Origin: Reticulitermes speratus
Lineage: Eukaryota; Arthropoda; Insecta; Blattodea; Rhinotermitidae
Direction of reading: 5' to 3'
NCBI GenBank assembly: GCA_021186555.1
Contig: JAJKFL010000011.1
Coordinates: forward strand, 7,216,001 to 7,280,000
DNA: 64,000 bases
Positions 44,257 to 54,390 of this stretch are shown here, piece by piece. Every line of letters starts with the position of its first letter. Within the stretch, counting starts at the first letter, position 1. The notes under the pieces are model-generated. The model was not told the DNA's origin and did not search any database. It saw only the letters and a program-made list of their open reading frames with translations. The position numbers and the translations under genes were made by a program.

Positions 44257-46385
44257 CTGTAGTAGAGAAGCACACTACTTCACTCGCTGCAGGCCTACAA
44301 TAGAGTAATTGCAGCAGAGAAGCACACTACTTCACTCGCTGCAGGCCTACATACAGTAATTGCAGCGGAGAAGCACACTACTTCACTCGCTGCAGGCCTA
44401 CATACAGTAATTGCAGCAGACACGCACACTACTTCACTCGCTGCAGGCCTACATACAGTAATTGCAGCAGAGAAGCACACTACTTCACTCACTGCACGCC
44501 TACATACAGTAATTGCAGCAGAGAAGCACACTACTTCACTCGCTGCAGGCCTACATACAGTAATTACAGCAGAGAAGCACACTACTTCACTCACTGCACG
44601 CCTACATACAGTAATTGCAGCAGAGAAGCACACTACTTCACTCGCTGCACGCCTACATACAGTAATTGCAGCAGAGCAGCACAATACTTCACTCGCTGCA
44701 GGCCTACATACAGTAATTGCAGCAGAGAAGCACACTACTTCACTCGCTGCAGGACTACATACAGTAATTGCAGCAGAGAAGCACACTACTTCACTCGCTG
44801 CAGGCCTACATACAGTAATTGCAGCGGAGAAGCACACTACTTCACTCGCTGCAGGCCTACATACAGTAATTGCAGCAGACACGCACACTACTTCACTCGC
44901 TGCAGGCCTACATACAGTAATTGCAGCAGAGAAGCACACTACTTCACTCACTGCACGCCTACATACAGTAATTGCAGCAGAGAAGCACACTACTTCACTC
45001 GCTGCAGGCCTACATACAGTAATTACAGCAGAGAAGCACACTACTTCACTCACTGCACGCCTACATACAGTAATTGCAGCAGAGAAGCACACTACTTCAC
45101 TCGCTGCACGCCTACATACAGTAATTGCAGCAGAGCAGCACAATACTTCACTCGCTGCAGGCCTACATACAGTAATTGCAGCAGAGAAGCACACTACTTC
45201 ACTCACTGCACGCCTACATACAGTAATTGCAGCAGAGAAGCACACTACTTCACTCGCTGCAGGCCTACATACAGTAATTACAGCAGAGAAGCACACTACT
45301 TCACTCACTGCACGCCTACATACAGTAATTGCAGCAGAGAAGCACACTACTTCACTCGCTGCACGCCTACATACAGTAATTGCAGCAGAGAAGCACACTA
45401 CTTCACTCGCTGCAGGCCTACATACAGTAATTACAGCAGAGAAGCACACTACTTCACTCACTGCACGCCTACATACAGTAATTGCAGCAGAGAAGCACAC
45501 TACTTCACTCGCTGCACGCCTACATACAGTAATTGCAGCAGAGCAGCACAATACTTCACTCGCTGCTGGCCTACATACAGTAATTGCAGCAGAGAAGCAC
45601 ACTACTTCACTCGCTGCAGGACTACATACAGTAATTGCAGCAGAGAAGCACACTACTTCACTCGCTGCAGGCCTACATACATTAATTGCAGCAGAGAAGC
45701 ACACTACTTCACTCGCTGCAGGACTACATACAGTAAATGCAGCAGAGAAGCACACTACTTCACTCGCTGCAGGCCTACATACAGTAATTGCAGCAGAGAA
45801 GCACACTACTTCACTCGCTGCAGGCCTACATATATTAATTGCAGCAGAGAAGCACACTACTTCTCTCGCTGCAGGCCTACATACAGTAATTGCAGCAGAG
45901 AAGCATACTACTTCACTCGCTGCAGGCCTACATACAGTAATTGCAGCAGAGAAGCACACTACTTCACTCGCTGCAGGACTACATACAGTAAATGCAGCAG
46001 AGAAGCACACTACTTCACTCGCTGCAGGCCTACATACAGTAATTGCAGCAGAGAAGCACACTACTTCACTCGCTGCAGGCCTACATATATTAATTGCAGC
46101 AGAGAAGCACACTACTTCTCTCGCTGCAGGCCTACATACAGTAATTGCAGCAGAGAAGCACACTACTTCACTCGCTGCAGAACTACACACAGTAATTGCA
46201 GCAGAGAAGCACACTACTTCAATCTCTGTGGGCCTATACACAGTAGGCGTATCGGAAAAGCACACTACTTCACTCTGTAAGCCTGTTTACACTAGATGTA
46301 GCAGAGAAGCACACGGCTTCACTTTCTGTAGGCCTATTTACAGTTGGTGCAGCAGAGAAGACCACCACTTCACTCTGTACACCTG
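44257..46385 (+). repeat. 51-bp minisatellite with 459-bp higher-order blocks
   Basis: About 40 tandem units of 51 bp: GCAGAGAAGCACACTACTTC, ACTCGCTGCAGGCCTACATA and CAGTAATTGCA. Rare variants recur at fixed steps: GCAGACACG at 44416 and 44875, and GCAGAGCAGCACAAT at 44671, 45130 and 45538. These steps (459, 459 and 408 bp) are nine, nine and eight units, so blocks of units were duplicated. The last units from about 46215 are diverged. The minus strand stays open for 656 codons (44295-46265) as a 17-residue repeat (SEVVCFSAAITVCRPAA). A unit divisible by three makes that likely by chance, so I do not call a gene. Confidence 0.95.
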
Positions 46386-46989
46386 TATACATTACGTTAG
46401 CGTTTGAGCTACGTAATCTTTGCTTATGCGACACTGTTGGGTGCAGTTTCACAGAACATGCACAAGGACAAATCCTCTTAACTTACTCGTTAGTGTTTCA
46501 TCCCACACTGCACGAGTCATTTGTTCACTGAAATAATTTACAACTCAATTAACACCATTTGACAAGACTGAGAAATGTCAGAGATGACCTCAAAAACGCA
46601 TCAAGTTAGGATAAATTGAAGAAACGTCCCTTGAAAAAACCTTAAGCCTACATGTAAGGATACATACCATAAAGTAAACTTGAAGGAAGTAATTATTAAC
46701 TCATCCAGCTTGATAGTCTGATGGTACTGAACGTCAGAACGGATGGATATGAATATGACAACAGGAATAAGGTCCAGGATTTCTGCTATCAAGAACCTCA
46801 AGAGCTCAAGTACCATACAGAACTGACAGGTGACAGCTTATAATAATGATAATGATAGTAACAGGATCACTGATGGATAACTGGACGTTACGCAATGGTC
46901 GACTGGATATTCCTCGGATGGAAAGAAAAGACCTTATATAATAAACAGGACAATGAAGACACCTAGGATTTACTATCTAATACAACTAC
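46386..46989. other. No gene recognised
   Basis: No named feature. Confidence 0.45.
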
Positions 46990-47032
46990 AAGCTACACGT
47001 TTCGACACAAGGGGGCCATCATCAGGCTTTGA
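46990..47032 (-). ncRNA. Hammerhead-like motif, left of an outward pair
   Basis: Minus strand: AAAGC, CTGATGA, T, GGCCCCCTTGTGTC, GAAA, CGTGTA, GCTTG. AAGC and GCTT give stem I. The CTGATGA, GAAA and GUA elements are intact, but stem II pairs poorly. The partner on the plus strand is at 47277-47318. Confidence 0.55.
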
Positions 47033-47276
47033 ATAAAAATATAATAGCTAGTAAAATAGGTCATTATTACGTGTCTGCAGTGTCAGATCTCTTCTGCACA
47101 TAACTCATTCGCATCTGTTAACTGTATATAACTGTGCACAATTAACAATGGTAAATGAACCACTTAAACAGTACACAATTCCATACACTTAACAACTGCA
47201 AATGAATCATGTAAAGGGAGATCTCATACTAAAGACACAGCGATAACCTACTTTACTTCCTCTTATATTTTACAAA

Positions 47277-47318
47277 AAGCCTGATAATGGCTCTCTTGGG
47301 CCGAAACATGTAGCTTAC
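47277..47318 (+). ncRNA. Hammerhead-like motif, right of an outward pair
   Basis: AAAGC, CTGATAA, T, GGCTC-TCTT-GGGCC (5-bp stem II), GAAA, CATGTA, GCTT. The structure is good, but the core box has A in place of the essential G8, so the copy is probably inactive. About 70 bp downstream the sequence CACAACGGGATG is shared with the element at 52216-52815, linking the two as one family. Confidence 0.6.
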
Positions 47319-48049
47319 TGTTAACAGGTTGTTATACAATAAATAAAAGTTGTTTGACGGTAGTATTATTAACTAATCGTTAAAATCACAACGGGATGTC
47401 TTTCCTAAAATAAAAAACGAAGACGCCTACTTACAAACGCAATATAACAGTACGGTTAAACCATTACTACATAACGAGACTGTGATAACGACATACGCTC
47501 CAGATTAACAACGAAGGAACAGCAATATTCTGTGAACGGTTACGAAAGAGAACATGGAAGTGCTACCAATAGGTTTCATTTTTCTCTCCCACGCATCCGA
47601 AATTCGTTACGCGTTATGCCCTACAATTAACACCACACACACACACACACATTACCTTGTCTACAGTAATGCCTATTTTAGTCTCCGCTACTGACGTAAG
47701 CTTTCTTCACAGAATGCAAATCGCTACAACTACAATCCAATTTCTTCAGGGACAAGGGGTGTCTATTCTAGTAGATTAGCCGGCTAGGCAAATCAATAGG
47801 CGGGGTTTAACATTCAAAACCTCCGCAACCAGTCACCAAACTATACACGATTGTTCAGTATATTCCAAAATTAACCATTATTTCCGTAAACCCCATTACC
47901 CAATTTCTCTCTGTAATAAACACGCAATGTTTACTGTTTGCCATCTGCTCCGTTGGGGGGGGGGGGGGGGACTATCAAACTCTTATGGGTGGGAGTCTGC
48001 ACAAGTCTACATGAAAATCCAAGTCTTCTGCAAGTTACGTGTCGACTAA
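47319..48049. other. No gene recognised
   Basis: Contains a (CA)n run near 47632 and a G run at 47956-47969. Nothing else is named. Confidence 0.45.
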
Positions 48050-48160
48050 TGAAGTTACCGACGTTTCACAATTTCGCAGTTCCTTCATCTTCAGTCAAGC
48101 ATTATCGACCTGACTCTGAAGATGAAGGGATTACGGTCCGTCGAAACGTCGACGACACGG
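48050..48160. repeat. Close outward-facing hammerhead-like pair (GAAACGTC type)
   Basis: Minus strand, left: CTTGA, CTGAAGA, TGAAGGAACTGCG..., GTGAAACGTCGG. Plus strand, right: CTCTGAAGATGAAGGG..., CCGTCGAAACGTCGACG. The two share CTGAAGATGAAGG and GAAACGTCG and lie only about 12 bp apart. Stem II is diverged in both. The GUC cleavage triplet is present in both. Confidence 0.55.
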
Positions 48161-48765
48161 TGTAACATCCCACAAGAATTGAATCTTCAGTCACACCGCT
48201 GCTAGAACCTCAAATCTTACACTGGTGTAGTTACGAACACAAAATCCTGTGCATTTCTTTTAGCAGGAACTGATAAAATAAAAGCTTCAACACTAAATTC
48301 AGTGAACACAACATGCCCATTAAAAATCTACAGGATAGACACCTTTAAATAAAACGCTTGAAAAAGCACGAACAATAAAAATATAACATATTCTAACTGA
48401 AGTGAATGAGTTCAGAAAACTCGAACCTAACCTACAAACTGCAAAACCTTTCGATACGCGTCTATCCGACAACGAATTCAAAACAATGGCTTACTTTATT
48501 CAACAAAAACCACAATAATCCATTACGTCTACACGTCTCTGTAAAATCCAACTTTGTCAAGAAATAAATTCAGTCCCTGTTAATGCTTTATCACTGTAAG
48601 CTGATAACGACAGTGCCAATCCCACCCCGCATGAAGAGTGTACTTCACAAAACGCTAACAGCATACGACGTGCAGTGGCTTGGCGCGTCAAATCCCGTAG
48701 CGTTTTGTAACTTTCCGCTCTGTCGACATATCAGTACACAAATTTATTTTTGTTTACACAACACT
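48161..48765. other. No gene recognised
   Basis: No named feature. Confidence 0.45.
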
Positions 48766-48906
48766 AGCTATACGTTGCGGTTTTTACAAACACCATCATC
48801 AGGATGTATATATGAAAGTGATGTAAGGTTACTTTTATATTTCTGTACTTTACACTGGTTTAGCCTCAAGATGGCTTTAGTAAAGCGCCGAAACATGTAG
48901 CTAGTA
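48766..48906. repeat. Outward-facing hammerhead-like pair
   Basis: Right copy, plus strand (48862-48906): TTTAGC, CTCAAGA, TGGCTTTAGTAAAGCGCC, GAAA, CATGTA, GCTAG; TAGC pairs with GCTA. Left copy, minus strand (48766-48806): CATC, CTGATGA, TGGTGTTTGTAAAAACC, GCAACGTATAGCTAGTG. ACTAGCTA on the left and TAGCTAGT on the right are the mirrored outer ends. Each copy has one damaged core box. Confidence 0.55.
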
Positions 48907-49787
48907 TCGTAAAGAAAAAGGAACTGTTGCGTTGACTCATGGACAGTATTTTGGGTTTCATGACTAGGTGTTTCCAAGGGTTAGTCAAAGAGGCGAAACA
49001 GATTTCTCCCACATTCTAACATGAAACACAATAATAATACACTTATTTATGACACTTAAAATCACAGTAACTTCAAACTGTCGCCTATAATCTAACCTTC
49101 CATGTTCATTTCTTACTACCATTCTAATGTTAAGTTTATACACACACATCATTTTACTAAATTTCGACCTATTTCTATGAAAACTACATCACTTCAAAAT
49201 TGCATATTTTCCAATTAGGCCTATCTGCAGACACTCACTTTTTCATACGGAATATTCTTTGATGTTCGAAATGGAATGGCGCAGTAACTCCCAAACAGCA
49301 TGGAACACGTCGATCTCTGGGCCCCCAACTAACAAGATAATAACAAATAAAAAGGTCTGTGTTGCCATACGTCACTCTACACGTCAGAATTCAAACCCCA
49401 GATTCGATTCAAACGGTCCAAGACCACAGGACCACAACAAATTCCGACGTACAAACAAATGAACCGTAACCAGCCGCCATAAGACCACACGCTACACAGA
49501 CGGGACGGGGTACCTGGGGTGTCGAGGGTTGCCGGATCCAGTCCTTAGGTCTAGGGGAGCTGGGACATGAGGGTGGGGCGAAGACTGTGATTGGGATGGG
49601 ATGTTCACCGCTTGTACGGCCCAATGGGCGGCACTGCTCTGTACCATGCCAATAGCACAACGTGCAAAATCCAGTAAAATGACACACACAACTAGAATAA
49701 CTACACAAGCCGCAATATAACTGACAATCCCACACGCTGTCCTTTTTAGAACACTCGAAAGCACCTCCCACAAAATAGTGACAACTG
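48907..49787. other. No gene recognised
   Basis: Overlapping minus-strand frames of 148 and 102 codons (49409-49855) are partly shadows of the next repeat and show no domain. Confidence 0.4.
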
Positions 49788-50297
49788 ACAACACAGGCAA
49801 TGTACGTATAAACGTTAACCTGGGGCGCGTTCGCGCTGCTGCCGTGGAAAAGCAATAAGTATTACATATTGTGAATGTGTGTCTGTAGCCTTAGTTATCA
49901 AGCATGCAAAGCGCATGCGCCGTATTAAATTGTCATCTGTGGGCTGTCTGGCTGAACCATGTTTCTCCACATTCTCTCTCATACAAGGTACGATTTTCGC
50001 AAAAAAAGTTATTGAACATAAAATGTGTGTTTTGATTTCCTCTACAACGTATGTCTGAAGCATTATACGAAGAATTGAGCTAGATATTATCATAAATGTA
50101 CATAGGTCTTCACGTAAAGTACCCGTTATTCTTGTCAGATTTTAATTAAACTAGATTTCTCTCGACATATCTTCGACAAAATGTCAAGCATCAAATTTCA
50201 TGAAAATCCATCCAGTGAGAGCAATGTTGTTCCATGCGGACGGAGACAGACATGACGAAGCTAATAGTCGCTTTTCGCAATTTTGCGAACGCGCCTA
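49788..50297 (+). mobile_element. GCGTTCGC repeat, nearly full length
   Basis: Starts CAACACAGGCAATGTACG, has GGGGCGCGTTCGCG followed by a ~9-bp loss (CGCTGCTGCCG), the central GCGCATGCGCCGTATTAAAT, and the terminus CAATTTTGCGAACGCGCCTA. About 470 bp downstream another copy lies in the same direction. Confidence 0.87.
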
Positions 50298-50769
50298 AAA
50301 AAAAGACCTCATATTTCGGTACGCTACTTAATGTAATGTGTTTCGATTTGAAGACACGTTAATATTCTCCACACGTATTGCGAGTGTTAACCCTCGTCAG
50401 TGATAACGATGGTCAACAATACGGACACAAACATCTCGTTACAAAGCTTATCGATAATACGACACACGATAGTGCTTTAAGCCTCTACACATGTACCCAA
50501 AAATACACTTTCTTCCATGTTTCCAGAAGCTGGTCTACTGAAATCGTACACCTAATTATAAAAAACCTTTCTTACAGATATTTTGTGACAAAAAAAGTTG
50601 AAGTCTGTAATGAAACGTGGGCATAAAGTTATACGTTTCCGATTTAATGCAGTTATTTGGACAGGGTTTTCACTGTAAAACGATGCGCAAGGGCGAAGTA
50701 GCCTACGCCTGCTTGCCTTTACATGTTCAGAGCGTCAAACTTGTGAACCCCGCATATGTAGGCACATGC
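50298..50769. other. No gene recognised
   Basis: Spacer between two direct copies of the GCGTTCGC repeat. Nothing in it could be named. Confidence 0.45.
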
Positions 50770-51287
50770 CAACAACACAGGTAATGTACGTTTAAACGCA
50801 GAACTAAGACGTGATCGAGTAACCATTTTGCCGCGCAAATGCAATAAGTATTTATTTTGGGTGTGTGTCTGTAGCCTTAGTTATTCAGCATGCAAAGCGC
50901 ATGCGCCGTATTATATTTACATGTGTTGCCTGTCTGGCTCTACCATATTTCTCCACATTACCTCATAAACGGCACGATTTTCCGAAAAAAAAGTTATTGA
51001 ACATATTATGTGTGTTTTGATTTTCACTATAACTCTTATCTGTAATATTTCTCATTGTAAGAAGAATTTAGCGAGATATTTTCATAAATATACACAGGCA
51101 TTCGGGTAAAGTACCCGTTACTCTCGTCAGATTTTACTCAAACCTGAATTTTTTCGACAGATTTTCGAAAAATCCTCGATATAAAATTTCACGAAAATCC
51201 GTCCAGTGGCAGCCGAGTTGTTCCAGAAGGACGGACAGACATGACGAAGCTAACAGTCGCGCTTCCCAATTTCCCGAAAGCGCCTAC
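50770..51287 (+). mobile_element. GCGTTCGC repeat, diverged full-length copy
   Basis: ACAACACAGGTAATGTACG, then AAGACGTGATCGAGTAACCA (the usual GGCGCGTTCGCG is mutated), the central GCGCATGCGCCG, GTCCAGTGGCAGCCGAGTTG, and the terminus TTTCCCGAAAGCGCCTAC. It is more diverged than the neighbour at 49788, so the two arose separately or one is older. Confidence 0.83.
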
Positions 51288-52215
51288 AATGCATTCTAGT
51301 GAGGGAGTCGTGGCCAGTGGGCGATCGCGCGCATTTGTGGAACCCAAGACAGCAAAATGTTGGCCTACAGGCCTATGGTAAATACTTTCTCGAGAGATCG
51401 AAAATGTATTACTCGCTGCTGCAGCGCCTAGTTGTAGTTTCATTTGTTAAGTTCGCCGACTTTTGACGGACAAAACCCCCACGGGGCAGAGAAATTCTTC
51501 AGAAGTTACCGGGCACTCAATAATGAAAGTCTATCACTCTCTGTTCTCAGAGATCACAACAGTGTTTCTTGTAATATCAGGCCTCTCTCATCAGACGTAT
51601 TAGGAATCCTCTCCCCACAATTCAAGAATTTTAAATTGCTTTCAAAAATCGTGTACTCGGATGCAACAGATTCCTTAAGCTGCCTTCATTTTCAAAATTT
51701 ATTATGCGACTAATCATGTCTCTTTCACGTTGGCTGTTTATAGCCTCACTGACTGCAGACACCACACCGGTACACCAATGACCATTATGGTGGAGACGAT
51801 TTCAGTGTTACAACTGAATATTTACTACTGCTTACACAAGCACGAGTTGTATACAGAAACGGGAATCCCTATCAGTAAGTAGCATGTCTGACCACTAAAA
51901 ACAGAATACGGGAAATATTCTGAAGGTATACAGAAGGCGATATGAAAGAAGAAAAATCAGTAACAAGGAAATATATACCACTGTGAGCGCAAACTTCGCC
52001 AAACAAAATAAAAAAAATAAAATAAAAATAAAAAAAATTAGAAAACTGAAATACAACGTAGAATTCAACAAACGAAAATTTGAACATTCTGTTAAAGTAA
52101 GATACATATCAAAATATTAAAACGTACAATTTTACACACACTGTTTTTAAAATACACGGTTTTGCCATTAGTAACAGCTACTATGTAAACTGACACATTA
52201 ACGAATATAAACTAA
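51288..52215. other. No gene recognised
   Basis: An A-rich tract lies at 52004-52042. No named feature. Confidence 0.45.
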
Positions 52216-52278
52216 TTTTTTGTACGAAAAATTAAATCAGTATCTGTCCCAAACACAACTAAATTCTATTTATTATAC

Positions 52279-52322
52279 AGAGCTACATGTTTCGACCTAT
52301 CTTCGGTCAACCTCAGGTTCAC
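52279..52322 (-). ncRNA. Hammerhead-like motif (left, one core change)
   Basis: Minus strand: GAAC, CTGAGGT (A9 to T), TGACC-GAAGA-TAGGTC, GAAA, CATGTA, GCTC. Stem II of 4-5 bp is intact, but the last core base is changed. Confidence 0.6.
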
Positions 52323-52701
52323 AGTTGGTCTTCCAAACATACTGAGGAACAAATATACATTATGTATGTCCATAAAACACAATTAGAATTATTAAAATTG
52401 TTACAGTCATAAACAGGAACGTGCGTGGATAGAGGTTCTACCACAACTGTTACAAATACTGTTCACAGACTTTACTGCCTTTGCTATAGCAAAGTTGTCA
52501 CAGCATCATCTCCAGTCTATCTCGATGTAGCTTCATTCCAAGCTTAATTATGTACGTGGGCTTACACATTTGCTGATCCACAGTTCCGACGGGAGCTAGT
52601 AACTAAATTATAGGTGGGCAGCTTTATGTTGCGCGCTTAATATTGCATTTGTCTGAGATGATGCGTCTATATGCTCTGCAGGTTTTCCTTGCACGAACTG
52701 T

Positions 52702-52742
52702 GAACCTGAGGATGACCTGAGATAGGTCGAAACATGTAGTTC
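52702..52742 (+). ncRNA. Best hammerhead-like ribozyme candidate
   Basis: GAAC (52702-52705) pairs with GTTC (52739-52742) as stem I. CTGAGGA is at 52706-52712, GACCT-GAGAT-AGGTC forms a perfect 5-bp stem II (52714-52728), GAAA is at 52729-52732, and CATGTA ends at the predicted cleavage point after 52738. All core residues are present. The ACATGT palindrome would give a 2-bp stem III alone or a 6-bp one in a dimer, as described for minimal hammerheads of Penelope-like elements. The extra U at 52713 is the only departure from the textbook core. Confidence 0.68.
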
Positions 52743-52954
52743 TATATAATAAATAGAATTTAGTTGTGTGTGGAGAGATATTGATTTAATTTTTTGTACT
52801 ATTAACAACACAACGGGATGAAATTCTTTAAAATAATTTTTTGTAATTTATGATCTCACAAAACAAATAGTGTATAATTTGTATGCATATTTATTTTTTT
52901 CAAGGGGGTTTTAATTGACATCCTGAATATGGTCGTGTAGGTGAACGGAAAAAT

Positions 52955-53250
52955 GTGGGCCGTGCCATGGCTCAGGCGGTTAGTCACCGGCCTCCCACCG
53001 CGGAGGACCGGGTTCGATCCCGTCAATCCATGTGGGATTTGTGGTGGACAAAGTGGCACTGGGACAGGTTTTCCCCCGTCAATTTCATTCCACCGGTGCT
53101 CTATTACTTTTAAAAATGAAAAAAAAACCTGATCATCTTCATCACAGGGTTGCAAAAGAAGCCTTAAGGCTGCTGTGCGTCCGTAGCTTCTGTTGCGGGG
53201 CCCTTCACCACAACCCCCCCCCCCCCTCGCATGTAGCTGTGTTGCAATAA
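52955..53250 (+). mobile_element. SINE-5 (tRNA-like head)
   Basis: Head GCCGTGCCATGGCTCAGGCG and GTTAGTCACCGGCCTCCCAC with B box CCGGGTTCGATCCCGTC. The body holds GTGGACAAAGTGGCACTGGG and TTCATTCCACCGGTGCTC, and the 3' part AGCCTTAAGGCTGCTGTGCG, CTTCTGTTGCGGGGCCCTTC, which is shared with 32601-32652. A run of C near 53213 precedes the end. The 3' border is uncertain. Confidence 0.78.
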
Positions 53251-53458
53251 ATGAATGGTTGTGTTGGGGATGGAAGTCTGAACATTTATCTGTATTAATG
53301 TTAAATCTGTTACGTGTATCATACTGGTAGGTAACATTCATAACAATAAACTTGGTGTGTGATATCCTGCTGAATTTCGTTAGATACCAGCAATTAAAAA
53401 AGACAGTCTAACACACACAGTTTTATTGGAAAACAGTATCCCTTGTCTTGCAACAGAA

Positions 53459-53502
53459 GCAGCTACAAGTTTTGACCCTAATGGACCTAATCAACAGGCT
53501 GG
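53459..53502 (-). other. Decayed hammerhead-like motif
   Basis: Minus strand: CCAGC, CTGTTGA, TTAGGTCCATTAGGGTC, AAAACTTGTA, GCTGC. AGC and GCT would form stem I, but the GAAA box and the stem II pairing are damaged. Confidence 0.45.
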
Positions 53503-54160
53503 TAAACAAAACATGAAAAAAAGAAGGTATTAAATAACGCTGCACTGTCATCACTTACATGGTATGAGATCTGAATCTTACACAAGTTCTACAATATCTT
53601 ATTGTGTTAATTTATACATGCTTGTAGCCTATACAAGGCGATATTCCGAGTTCTGTTATTTCATTTAGACTCCTTTACCATTTTAAAGATAAAACTGTTT
53701 ACTTAAACTGATTGTTAAAATTATTTTTTAAATAATTTTGTAAACGTATTATAATCTACTGAGTCAAACAATTTTAGTCATAAAAATGTAAATGGAATCG
53801 TAAACATGTAGGACAACGCAACTCGGAACACCTTATACAAGCTACAAGCAGATACAAAGTAACATGTTTCATGTTATTCATACCGTGCATCTTCTTACAA
53901 TCACCACATCAACGAGGTCATGCACTGAATAAAATACATTCGTAGCTATTCTAAAAATGATCCACACAGTTGTAAATAACTGCAACACTTGGAACGGCTT
54001 ATTTTTAATATTTTAATACTATTAATATTACAATACTGTAAACTTATGGTTAATAATTTTATGTATTTTGGAATGTTAATGTTTAATATCTTAATAACTC
54101 TGTAAAGGCGATATAATAACTAGATTAGTGTGTTAGATCTATATTCTTTCGCATTGTACG

Positions 54161-54200
54161 GCCCCCTGATTATGGCACCCAGGTGCTGAAACATGTAGTT
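54161..54200 (+). ncRNA. Hammerhead-like motif (one core change)
   Basis: CCCC, CTGATTA, T, GGCACC-CA-GGTGCT, GAAA, CATGTA, then GTTTT. Stem II pairs over 5-6 bp, but the essential G8 is T and stem I is lost, so it is probably inactive. Confidence 0.5.
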
Positions 54201-54339
54201 TTTTTTTTTTTGAATGGATACGAATATATTTTATTCAGTGCATTAGTTGGTTGATATGGTGATAAAGCAACAATTTGCATATCGTACAAGTAACGCTGAG
54301 ATCTCATACTAAGAAAAAATTAAATAGTAACGCTATTTA

Positions 54340-54382
54340 ATAGCCGATGATAACCCAATTAGGGTCGAAATATGTAAATACT
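54340..54382 (+). ncRNA. Hammerhead-like motif (one core change)
   Basis: GCCGATGATAACCC-AATTA-GGGTC, GAAA, TATGTA, AATAC. ACCC and GGGT pair as stem II. The box is CCGATGA rather than CTGATGA. It lies 140 bp downstream of a similar motif. Confidence 0.45.
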
Positions 54383-54390
54383 TCCATTGC

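Larger units (their letters stand above)
52216..52815. mobile_element. Inverted-repeat element with outward hammerhead-like pair, about 600 bp
   Basis: Left end GTACGAAAAATTAAATCAG...ACACAACTAAATTCTATTT and right end AAATAGAATTTAGTTGTGTG...TGATTTAATTTTTTGTAC are inverted over about 120 bp, including the two ribozyme-like motifs. The core of about 375 bp has no coding frame of note. It is the cleanest member of this architecture in the window and a likely template for the composite at 32942-34982. CACAACGGGATG just beyond the right end is also present beyond the pair at 46990-47318. Confidence 0.8.
53251..54390. other. Cluster of decayed hammerhead-like repeats, no gene
   Basis: Besides the three motifs listed separately, GAAACATGTTACTTTG on the minus strand near 53860-53880 looks like another remnant. 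The stretch seems to be several nested copies that can no longer be separated. Confidence 0.5.

Noticed and set aside
44295-46265. 656-codon minus-strand frame as a repetitive protein gene
   Set aside because: It is wholly explained by a 51-bp (17-codon) minisatellite unit without stops in that frame. No signal peptide, promoter or non-repeat domain is visible.
49409-49855. 148-codon minus-strand frame as a gene
   Set aside because: Part of it overlaps the start of a GCGTTCGC repeat. The rest has no domain, and the overlapping 102-codon frame is equally good.
52856-53341. 161-codon minus-strand frame as a gene
   Set aside because: It runs antisense through a SINE-5, including its tRNA-like head and C run.
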